From Paragorgia papillata (taxonomy: Eukaryota > Cnidaria > Anthozoa > Scleralcyonacea > Coralliidae), in contig JAWNZC010000344.1 of the NCBI GenBank assembly GCA_035771165.1, positions 1,132,501 to 1,196,500 of the forward strand: DNA of 64,000 nt, read 5' to 3'. Under the pieces are notes generated by a model that saw only the letters and a list, made by a program, of their open reading frames with translations, did no database searches and was not told the DNA's origin. The translations under genes and the position numbers were made by a program. Below are positions 29,207-38,243 of the stretch, in pieces (positions within the stretch are counted from its first letter, which is position 1; each line of letters starts with the position of its first letter).

Positions 29207-30008
29207 TTAGAAGCATGATGTGAGGCCTCTTTTGAACTCATTGATGTTTTCACTGCATTTTACATTTTCTGGCAAGTTGTTCCAAATTTTACATCCAGAA
29301 TATGCAAAACTTTTTTTTAGGAATTCAGTACGTGCTTGAGGTAAAACAAGACACAACTTTCTATTTCGCAGGGAATATGTATCATTAATGGTAGACATTT
29401 TAAAATGGTCTCGTAGATAGGGAGGGGCCATGTTGTTTAACACTTTATACATCATTATTAACTTGTGCATATCTCGTGTTTCCGTAAGATTTTTCCATTT
29501 TAATTGTTGTCTTATTTCGTTAGATCTGACTTCATAACCTTGACAAGTAATCACTCTTGCCGCACGGTTTTGCAGCTTTTGCAGTCTGTGGGCTGTTGTC
29601 AAAGGCATATTGTCCCACACAACATCACAATAATTAAACAATGGTTGAATTAATGACTTGTATATTGTAATTGAAGTTTGCTGAGGAACAAAACGTCTTA
29701 CTTGTCGAAGACCTGAAATTCCAGCACTTACTTTTTTTGACATATTGTTGATATGATCTAACCATGATAATCTTTCATCTATATATACCCCTAGAGATTT
29801 GGTTACCCTAACTCGTTTTATAGGTTTTCTGTCGAGATATAATAGTGGTATATCTCTTACCTTGTCAAGATTATAGTCAGACCCAACAAACATGTACTCT
29901 GTTTTAGTTACGTTTAGACTGAGTTTATTTGCTTTTAGCCATTCACTAATATTTTCGAGATCTTTGTTGGCAAGAGTTATTATTTCTCGAATAGATGTTC
30001 CAGTAGTT
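29207..30008 (-). pseudogene. 5'-truncated non-LTR retrotransposon reverse transcriptase (C-terminal part)
   Basis: About 265 codons matching the last third of a CR1/Jockey-type reverse transcriptase. Landmarks in order are NISEWLKANKLSLNVTKTEY, KSLGVYIDERLSWLDHI, SLIQPLFNYCDVVWDN, HRLQKLQNRAARVIT and IWNNLPENVK. The catalytic YADD box should lie just upstream but is missing: the ORF runs directly into satellite and (CA)n sequence at about 30010. This is the usual shape of a 5'-truncated, target-primed insertion. The reading frame is open to its stop, so the insertion may be fairly young. It cannot be active without the palm domain. Confidence 0.85.
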
Positions 30009-30009
30009 G

Positions 30010-30076
30010 TTACACAGACAGACACAGAGAAAGACACACAGACAGACACAGAGAAAGACACACAGACAGACAGACA

Positions 30077-30112
<36 letters not shown>
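30010..30112. repeat. Small copy of the 24-bp GACA satellite plus (CA)n
   Basis: About 2.5 units of the same 24-bp repeat that fills 1-17560, followed by (GACA)n and (CA)n, sit exactly at the truncated end of the reverse transcriptase relic. The core ACAGACAGACACAGAGAAAG is identical to the large array. Confidence 0.93.
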
Positions 30113-30121
<9 letters not shown>

Positions 30122-30208
30122 TTGGACATGCACAACCCTAAAATAATAAATATAATATATAAAATGTAATATATACTGAATTATTCTCTTAGTTAATTTT
30201 TTTTTCAT

Positions 30209-31272
30209 TTCTAATGGAAATTAAGTTGCACTAAAGTTAATCATACATTCCTACCCTAACTGCCTTGCAGAATATACAAAATTCAATTGCATAACCCTTT
30301 CCACCAAGAATATGTTTGGTGTTTCTTGTAGAACCTTTTTTGATGCATGACCATCAGCAAAAGTGCCTAGTCCATGGCAACTGTGAAACAGAACGATTGT
30401 GGAGAAAATACTGTTTTGCAAATCTCTATAGTAGTGGAAAATAAAAATTCTTGGCTGACATTAAGCAAATTAAAATATCATAATTCATTAGCCTATGCAC
30501 AGATGGTTGCAAATCACTGGTTATTTGCCATCTGGGATGGAGCGTCTGCACCTACGTTCTGCACGCAGGCTAATAATTTCTCAGTGGCAAGTCAATCAAT
30601 CATTTGCTGTCAAAGGCAGAGGCAAATAATCTATCTGTGAGACTGATAAATCACTCTATTTTGTGATAACTGAGTTCAATGATTATCATTCGAGTTGTTT
30701 TTTATTTTAACATTATTTTGTCCACCTGAAAACATATCGTGTTATTTCTTTACATCCTCTACTGTAAGGTAGAACAAATGCTTCACCTTTTTAGAAAAGG
30801 ATACTAACACTCATGGGCAGCATATCATTAACAGGTAGCATATTAGTCTTTTTAATTAGCCATAAAAGTTGAGAGAAAAACAAATCGAATAATAGTTATG
30901 TTTACAGTACGTGTGTTTTTACAGTACCAGAAGCTTCAAACTTGTTTTTGTTCCTAATGTTGTATACCTGAAAAGTTAATGCTGTATTTTTGGCCATAAA
31001 TGCATAACCCATCTTTCTTTATTTTTTCTTTCTCAAATGTTCACCAATTTTTGGATATTCTCCCTGTTTACAAACAAATAAACTGGCAGTTATTTTTTAT
31101 TACAGTTTTTTATAAAAATAAACAAAAATCTAAACAAGCTGTTCATGTTATTTGGAGTGTTCCGTAAGACAAAATTACACTACTTTATGGCAAAATGAGC
31201 ATTTTGGCCTAAGGCCATATACTGCATACCACATTGTTTGGCACTTTTAGCACCTACAGTGTAGTGAACTAC
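30209..31272. other. AT-rich gene-free stretch
   Basis: No convincing ORF or repeat. It may be intron or 3' region of the minus-strand gene whose exon lies at 31456-31564. I could not identify a next exon. Confidence 0.4.
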
Positions 31273-31440
31273 TTTAACTACCAGAGGTTCTCGCACTTGA
31301 CAAGCAAACTTGTCTGGTGTTAGTCTGGTCTGGGAGTCAAGAGATGGGCATGCAGTTCGACTGAGTTAACCTTTTGACTACCAGAGGTTATCACTTAACA
31401 AGTAAAATCATTAATCGTTTTGGCTGGTCTGGGAGTCAAA
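31273..31440. repeat. Two tandem copies of a 68-bp inverted-repeat element
   Basis: Copies at 31273-31340 and 31373-31440 begin TTTAACTACCAGAGG or TTTGACTACCAGAGG and end GGTCTGGGAGTCAA. The ends are imperfect inverted repeats (CTTTGACT.CCAGA). They look like very short MITEs or a solo terminal inverted repeat family. Confidence 0.65.
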
Positions 31441-31455
31441 GGGTCAAAGTTTTAC

Positions 31456-31564
31456 CTTGTTTCACTGCAATTTGCCATTGCAAGGCGAAGAACGGCTTTT
31501 GAGCTTTGGGTTGCTGTGTATGGCATTTTAATAGGAGAAACCCCAAAGGAAATTTGATCTTTTC
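31456..31564 (-). CDS. Exon C of unknown minus-strand gene
   Basis: A 109-bp exon with a clean acceptor (TTTTTTCACCAG before GAAAAG) and donor (ACAAG then GTAAAA). Its phase fits the preceding exon: one base from exon B plus GA gives an unbroken frame coding about 36 residues, including SFGVSPIKMPYTATQSSKAV. The agreement of both splice sites and phase strongly supports a real spliced gene. I do not recognise the protein family. The following exon was not found. Confidence 0.72.
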
Positions 31565-31824
31565 CTGGTGAAAAAAGTAAAAAATAATTTTAAATAAATA
31601 ATTTTTGAAGTTTGGGGGGATTTCCCATACACCCTATTTATAAACAGCCTTGTGTAAAAAGAACTAGGCTTGAAATTGGTGGTCAATTAATTAATAGGGT
31701 CTATCTTTAAATAAATCCAAATCCCAGTGTTGAAAATGAGCAAATCCCAGTTCCCATTTTACACTTTGAGACCTTCGACTGACTTAGCAATTTAGGTAAT
31801 AATAGTACATTACAGTATACTCAC

Positions 31825-32083
31825 CCCAAAATGGTCTTCCATCCAGCTTAATATTGAAATCTATTCTCCAGTTACCAGATATCGCAGTGCCGACTTTGTC
31901 CATTGTGTGAAGTCTCATCTCTCGAATAGACCAGATAAGCGCAGCAGTAAGGCTAATTTGGCCACCTTGTAAATCATTGGGAATTGTCCTCACTTTCATA
32001 GTTTCCGATGCAACCTTAAATACCAGTTGCTTGGCAGCAATAAGTTGGTTTTTCGTCAGAAGTACGGGAAAATCAGTCATTTT
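31825..32083 (-). CDS. Exon B of unknown minus-strand gene
   Basis: A 259-bp exon. The acceptor is TTTTTTCTTCCCAG and the donor is TTTTGGG then GTGAGT. It enters in phase 0 from exon A and leaves in phase 1. It encodes about 86 residues, including MTDFPVLLTKNQLIAAKQLV and GNWRIDFNIKLDGRPFWG. The mix of hydrophobic and charged residues suggests a folded domain. No catalytic motif is recognised. Confidence 0.72.
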
Positions 32084-32548
32084 CTGGGAAGAAAAAATGA
32101 ATGAATGAATGACCAGTTATCACACACACACATCTCATTGCCGAATGTGGTCACATAATATGTTTGAAGTTTTGTTTATTGTCTTGCATCATAGATGATG
32201 AGAAATAGAGAAAATGTCAACATGTTACAATGAGAGTGAGGTAGTCCATGTCCTACACACTAGAGGATCATTTCCATTTATTTCCACATGAAACTTGTTT
32301 TAATTTTCATATTTTACAATTTTTCATATTTCATACTTTTACAATCTCCCAATCTTTTTACAATCCCCAATCCTTTTCACAATCCAAGGCTTTTTCCCTG
32401 GGTTCTTTGCCCCCCCCCCTTCTGTAAAATCAACATCTAGATCTTAGCGTAGTATCTGAAATTAATTGGGGCTATGCCCTGTTCAGTCACCTATTGTCAC
32501 TATATGGTAATAAAAGTGATTAAAACAAAACAATAACACAATTGCCAA

Positions 32549-32871
32549 CATAGGCGTATGGGCACAAATTTGTAGGGGGAGCGGCCAAAAATTTGCCTGA
32601 CTGAAACAAAAAGTGCGCGACTTTTATATCACTATAATCAGCGTGCACAAGTTTATATAACATTACTTGTACAAAAGTCAATATGGCATATTATAAATAT
32701 ATTATCTATGCGGTTTCTATGGTTATATGCGCGTGAAAATTTGATATTTTTTGATAAAAACGCGTGATATTTTTCGCCAAGTTGCCCGAGTCTGGGATCG
32801 CTGTTGCCCAACTTGACTTATCTTCCCGCCAACTAGGGAGGCATGCCTCCCCCCCCGCTCGTACGTCTATG
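32549..32871. mobile_element. 323-bp nonautonomous hAT-like element with 8-bp TSD, inside an intron
   Basis: The ends are CATAGGCGTATGGGC on the left and GCTCGTACGTCTATG on the right (imperfect inverted repeat). Both sides carry the direct repeat ATTGCCAA (32541-32548 and 32872-32879), the 8-bp TSD expected for hAT-type insertion. It lies in the intron between exons A and B of the minus-strand gene and carries no coding sequence. Confidence 0.8.
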
Positions 32872-32935
32872 ATTGCCAATTGGTTCAATTTTCACATGAA
32901 TTAATAATGATAATGAGTATTTTAAGTTAACTTAC

Positions 32936-33545
32936 CATAGATCGTCCAAGCTGCGTGAAGTTCAAAAATGTTTGCCACCCCAGGTCAGATATCCGAATTT
33001 TAAGTTTAAGTAGAACACATACCCAGTCTGGCATACGTAGTGATTGGACTAATCCTTCTTTGCTTTTTTGAGACAGAATAGTATCGAATGCCCTCCTGGC
33101 CCCTAGATGGGAAAACATGACATCCGTTGTGCGGATTATTGTATCTGTAGCTTCAGAGTTGGTGTCTTCAGAGGCCAAGTTACCGAGTACATTACAAATG
33201 TCCTCATGATGGGCCACCGCAACTTCTTTCATCGCTCCCACAACCAGTTCTCCTCTTTCTTTACCTGTCTTTTCTTCTCTGGTGGGGTGATATCATCTGA
33301 GTCAATTAAACGGGCGGTCGATGAGCGCGGACTTGTCAAAAGCGCGGGATTGCGCGAGCTGTCGTTTTCTTGGCCCCATGCTCGAACTTCAGCGTTAAAA
33401 CTTCGAGACGTTTATTCTGCTCTCTAACCTTGCGTTCTAAGAGAGCGATGTGCCTCCGTAAGTATTCATCGTCGTTCTCGGCGCCGTCGTGAATTAGTTG
33501 AACAGTCGAAGAGTTGGCGTCAATTTCATCCAGGGCAAGCGAGTT
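32936..33545 (-). pseudogene. Exon A region of the unknown gene, N-terminal part with two frameshifts
   Basis: The 3' part (about 33270 down to 32936) is open, encodes residues such as VLGNLASEDTNSEATDTI and GWQTFLNFTQLGRSM, and ends at the strong donor ATG then GTAAGT. Upstream, coding character continues in two other frames. One frame has a leucine-zipper-like stretch (RRHIALLERKVREQNKRLEV). Another has EVRAWGQENDSSRNPALLTS and then DSDDITPPEKK. Joining them needs single-base shifts near 33395 and 33275. Either this copy is decayed or the assembly has indels here. No start codon could be fixed. Function unknown. Confidence 0.6.
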
Positions 33546-34135
33546 GACATACCATATATGGACATGGGGGCAGGGCAGGGCCAGGTTTTTTTCACCTAAA
33601 AAACATTTGTATATATTTTTACTAAAAAAAAAAACCGTACTTTTTCCCCCCTAAAAAACAAAAATATGCATGGTATGTATACACACACATATCTTTTCAA
33701 CATTTTCACTTTTTTCTAAAAAATAACATCCCACCCCCCTGATCTATTAAAATCCTTATTATAATCCACTGACCAACACCCACTTTCGAACACCCCCCGT
33801 CCATATGAATATCCACGATGATTTTTACTACTGTTTCATTGGTCAGCCAATTAAATACTGAACGCTCATTGGTTAATCACTAGGTACCAGTCTCCAACAC
33901 ATTAAAAAAAATCTTCTCTTATACAACACTAGTAATGCCTTTGACCTGAAGGTGGGATTAAGATTGGGGACAAATAATTTTCCACGCACGGCGAACATCG
34001 GCTCTTGATGAAAACGTCCAGAACTTGCGAGAAATCTAATTGAATACTCGACTAAATCACACAGGGCATAAGGAAACCCTTGGTTCCCTCCAATACTCAG
34101 AAAACCCTGTCTAAGACCCTGTCTGTCACATGCAG
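33546..34135. other. Gene-free stretch
   Basis: AT-rich sequence with poly-A and poly-C runs. No credible ORF, RNA or repeat family recognised. Confidence 0.45.
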
Positions 34136-35205
34136 AAATTAAATTGCTTCATCACAAGAACATTGGCATATTCACCAAAAGCACTTGCATACAATAAATT
34201 GCGTCACCAAAAGCACATGCATATGTAGCAATTATGTTTAATCTCTAGCGTTGGTTTGTATCTGCAGTCTTGTAAGTAGGTTTCCATGTCATTAGTTTTA
34301 CGTAGTGCATTGACGAATAGATAATGTTTGTAGACCGTATTTGGCAAAGAAGGTATTGGTGAATAAACACGCAGTTTGTTCCTACGTAAGGACTGACGTA
34401 ATGACCGTGATTCAGCAAGCTGACTGTCGCTGAAATGTAAGATATATAAACACAGCAACTCGATGTATTAGGTTAAGCGAGAGTGGTGAGACTGAGTGAC
34501 CGAGATGTGAGAACCGAAGGTGCGATGTAGCTAGAGAAGACGTTTGTAACGTTCAGCTGTTCAAACTCGTTTGTCAATAAAGTTGTTGCAGAATCAGAGA
34601 AGAAAGTCTCTTGACTATGGCCCCAAAACGCGCTACACATACATTAAATTGCTTCACCAAAAGCGACATGCATATATCAAATTGCTTCACTAAAAGCACA
34701 TGCATACATTAAATAGCTTCACCAAAATATGCATAGATTAAATTGCTGAATCACCGAAAGCACATTCATCAGTAAATTGCTTCAGCAAAAGCACATGCAT
34801 ACATTAAATTGCTCCAGCAAAAGCATATGCATACATTAATTGCCTTCACCAAAACCAGGCATATAATAAAAATACTTCACCAAAAGCACATGCATATATG
34901 AAAATTGCTTCACCAAAAATACACTCCTACATGAAAGTCAGGCTTCACCCAAAGCATAATAAAATTGCTCGAAAGGCACATGGAAATTGCTTCGCCAAAA
35001 GCGCATGGAAATTGCTTCACCAAAAGCACATGTAAAATGCTTCACCAAAAGCGCATGTAAATTGCTTCACCAAAAGCACATGCATGCATGTATTAAATTG
35101 CTTCACCAAAATCACATGCAAAACGTTATATTGCGTCACCAAAAGCACATACATATATGAAATTGCTTTACAAAAAGTACCCTCAAATTCAGGCTTCACC
35201 CAAGG
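34136..35205. repeat. Imperfect ~32-bp minisatellite (AAATTGCTTCACCAAAAGCA...)
   Basis: About 20 diverged tandem units built on AAATTGCTTCACCAAAAGCA followed by CATGCATACATT. Units vary from about 22 to 40 bp. The array is interrupted by the solo LTR at 34224-34637, with satellite units on both sides. Confidence 0.9.
34224..34637 (+). mobile_element. Solo LTR (414 bp) with 4-bp TSD
   Basis: It starts TGTAGCAATTATG and ends ACGCGCTACA, giving the inverted terminal pair TGTAGC/GCTACA. The direct repeat CATA flanks it at 34220-34223 and 34638-34641. Inside are a TATA-like GATATATAAACAC and a polyadenylation-like CAATAAAG near the right end, in the order expected for a plus-strand LTR. No second LTR or internal region adjoins it, so it is a solo LTR left by recombination. 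Confidence 0.78.
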
Positions 35206-36032
35206 GATAATTAAATCGCTGCGATCAAGGCACCGACGTAGTCAGTGTAAATAAGGCGTACTAAGAGTGCCCCTCTCATGATCAGATTGCCAGATAGGAA
35301 CAGCCAATGCCGAAGACAGTCTGCATGTATGTGCATATTTGATATTTGTGTTCGAAGATCACGATTGTGTTCGATACAACAAAGAGGGCAAAACGCTGCT
35401 TGGTGAAAAGGAAACGTGTCAAAAACCTGGGCTTTGCCGTAGTAAAACAGTGCGGAGGAAATCAGGAATAGGACAAAGACTAACAAAACGCTTGACAGGT
35501 AAAACTTGGCCGAAATACTCAAGAAACCAACACCACAAACTACATCAATACAATAGGCAATCACATGCAAATATCGCCAGCGAGGCGTCCCCCGACTGAA
35601 CAAGAATTCAGATTTTTATATTGAAACCATCGAGAAGCAAATTTCCCTATCTGGTTTGTAAAGACGTCAAAGCAACAAAACGGCAACCATATACATACTC
35701 GCAAAGTAAACGAAATTAAGAGAGGTTGTAACCTTGTTAAAGATATCCCGGTTCTTATAAAACTAAAACGGCCGAAACCTGGCTAAGCAGTAGGGATTAA
35801 AAATATCATGAAGAGTCGTAACGAAACAACAGTTGAACAAAACGTTGGGAAGCGTATATATATATATATATATATATATTAAATATAATATACACACGCA
35901 TCGAAATATGCCATGATAGCGACAACGATATTGCATGTATAATATGCAAATGTAGTGATTAATGTACCTTTGTGTTTTCGACATGAGATTCGTCTTGAAG
36001 TAAACTAAAGTTAGTGCATGCTTAAATTTATA
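35206..36032. other. Gene-free AT-rich stretch with (TA)n
   Basis: No reliable gene. A (TA)n tract lies at about 35851-35879. This stretch may include the upstream flank of the BEL-like element. Confidence 0.5.
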
Positions 36033-36153
36033 TGTTACGCTTTATTAATCTACTAGAAATTACGTGTCATTGTTGTTAGTTAGCATCTTTGAGCCACAAT
36101 TATCCATTGTATTGTATCTGTGTTGTGGTCAAGGTTGATTAGAATTTGTAACA
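36033..36153 (+). mobile_element. Possible 5' LTR end of the BEL/Pao relic
   Basis: A 121-bp interval bounded by TGTTAC and GTAACA, the inverted ends common in BEL/Pao LTRs. About 11 nt later comes TGGCGCGGCTACCGCC, which resembles a tRNA primer-binding site. No second LTR is in the window to confirm it, and 121 bp is short for an LTR, so it may be truncated or coincidental. Confidence 0.35.
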
Positions 36154-36374
36154 ATAAGTATTGATGGCGCGGCTACCGCCCTGGGGTACTTTGGCCATTC
36201 AAGCAATGAAAGAGACACTATTTTCGAAGCCTTGGAGACACGCACATCGCCAAAAAGCGTGTCGGGAGTCGTAGCTACATCAAAGTCGAGACAAAGAAAA
36301 ATGACCGATAAAGGAAAGGCATCAATTCAAAATCAATGCTGTAAATAAAGCTTCTGCCTACATTCTTCTGCCTA

Positions 36375-38243
36375 CTAAAAGAAAATCGACCAAATTAACG
36401 CTTTGCGTGACTCGCAAGAACCGGAAATAGAACTGCTGGAGACCGAAAGAGACCATCTAGATTCGCTAAAAAATAAATTCAACTTGGCGTATCAGGAGTA
36501 CGAATTGCTGCTAGATACGGAAGAAGAAAGGGAAGCTTCGTATCGGTGGTTCGATATCCGTGATCGCGAGTACACAGAATGTAGAATAAGAGTTTGCGAG
36601 CGGATTCAGGCTTCAAAACATTTGTTGTCAATAGCTCTAGTTGATGCGGCAGCCAAAGCAGTTAAAGGAGATTTCTCGACCAAGAAAGGGAAATAAGACG
36701 CTTGCAATTAGAAAAGGAAATTGCTATTGCAAACGCGCAAGAAAATGCGATTAAGAAAATTGTCGATGAGGAAAATAAAGTAGGTGTTGAAACGGATGTT
36801 AAAGGAGTTAAGCGAGAGATAAACAATGGACACGTCGAATAAACAAAACCTCACATGAACCCGCTTTCTCCGCCTTTCGTCCCGAGTTTACTGCACCAGC
36901 GCTACAGCCCCTAGAGCACGAAGCAGTTACACAAGCGAGTAAGAACCAAAACGCAGACATGAGTACAGCTCTTCAGGAAATTGCCGATCTGCAAGCGAAG
37001 CAGACAGAGCTGAGTACCCTAATTATCGGCCAACAAAGGGCCAGCCAGCTTCCTGTCAAAGAGCCACCAGTATTTTCTGGGAATATCCGGTATTTATAAC
37101 TGCTTTTGACTCAATCATTTCTGACAAAGTTTCTTCGGACAGAGACCGCCTATATTTTCTTAAAAAATACACCAAGGACAAGGCTAACGATGTTGTCAAA
37201 GGGTTCCTAGCTGTAGCCTCCGATAGTGCGTACAAAGAAGCCCGCAAGCTATTAGAGCAACGATTTGGCAACCCCATACATGTGGCAGAGGCCTACAAAT
37301 CTCGTTTGCGCGACTGGCCACATATACACGACGGTGATTGCAGGGGATTGCAAGAGTTTTCCGACTTCTCGTTCGTTGCGAAGAAGCTGCAAGGACGGTG
37401 AACCCCATCAGCGAACTAGATTCCACGCATTTCCTGCGACAAGTCTGTGGCAAGCTGCCCTCTTATTCCGGTGTAAAATGGTGCCGGCACGCCCACGAAG
37501 CCCAAGAGAAAACAAAAAAAAAACAGTATCCTTTTGCGACTTCGTAAAATTTGCAAAAGCTGAAGCTGAGTTAGCGAATGATCCAATTTTCTCACCTGAT
37601 GCACTTAAGAAGGAAAGAAGGAGATTGGCAGACCCCCAAAGGGCAAGAGTAGGGTAAGCAAAACTGGAAACAAACAGTCTGGCGCTTTCGCTACTTCAAG
37701 CTCCGAAAAATCGAAAGGCGGACAAGATAACCAATCTTGACCGCTCTGCAGAGGCAACCACATCCTCGCGAAGTGCTACAAATTCAAAAGTTCGGTCGGG
37801 AGCGCGGTGAGTTCGTTCGAAGCAAAGGACTTTGCTTCAGATGCTTTCACAAGGGTCACTTTTCCTCTCGTTGCCAAGCGAAGGTTACCTGTGAAGATTG
37901 TAAAAATCGCCATCATACGCTGATCCACAGCCGGAAACCGAAGGCAAAGGTTGAAGGGGAACCATCCGGTACGAATTCGTAACAACCTTCCCAAGAAACG
38001 AGAGTCTCCGAGAGACTGATCGAACAAGTGCCAGCCAGTGAGCCTGTTCACAGGTCAGTGGGCGATTTCTGCTACGCAACTAATTCAAAGATCGTGCCTG
38101 TCATCTTATACCATAAAGACAACCCAGACAGTCAAGTTGAAGCATATGCACTCCTCGATGATGCGAGCGACACTACCTTTGTGACGACCAAAGTGCAACG
38201 GGCCCTCGGAATTCAAGGTGTGGAGACAAAGTTGAGTTTTAAA
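36375..38243 (+). pseudogene. BEL/Pao retrotransposon gag-protease remnant
   Basis: A degraded polyprotein read across several frames. First comes an N-terminal coiled-coil gag segment without a start Met (residues such as EIELLETERDHLDSLKNKFN, from about 36420). A DUF1759-like gag core follows (VSSDRDRLYFLKKYTKDKAN at about 37130 and KLLEQRFGNPIHVAEAYKSR at about 37250). Next are CCHC-type zinc knuckles (LCFRCFHKGHFSSRC at about 37828 and CEDCKNRHHTLIH at about 37890). Last is the start of the aspartic protease, with LLDDASDTTFVTTKVQ at about 38150. Frameshifts or small deletions are evident near 36680, 37075, 37370 and 37620-37740. The protease then passes in frame into the 21-bp satellite. 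Reverse transcriptase, RNase H, integrase and the 3' LTR are absent. It cannot be functional. Confidence 0.85.

Noticed and set aside
33107..33427. Plus-strand ORF of 106 codons
   Set aside because: It is antisense to the exon A region, whose minus-strand splice donor and phase are much better supported.
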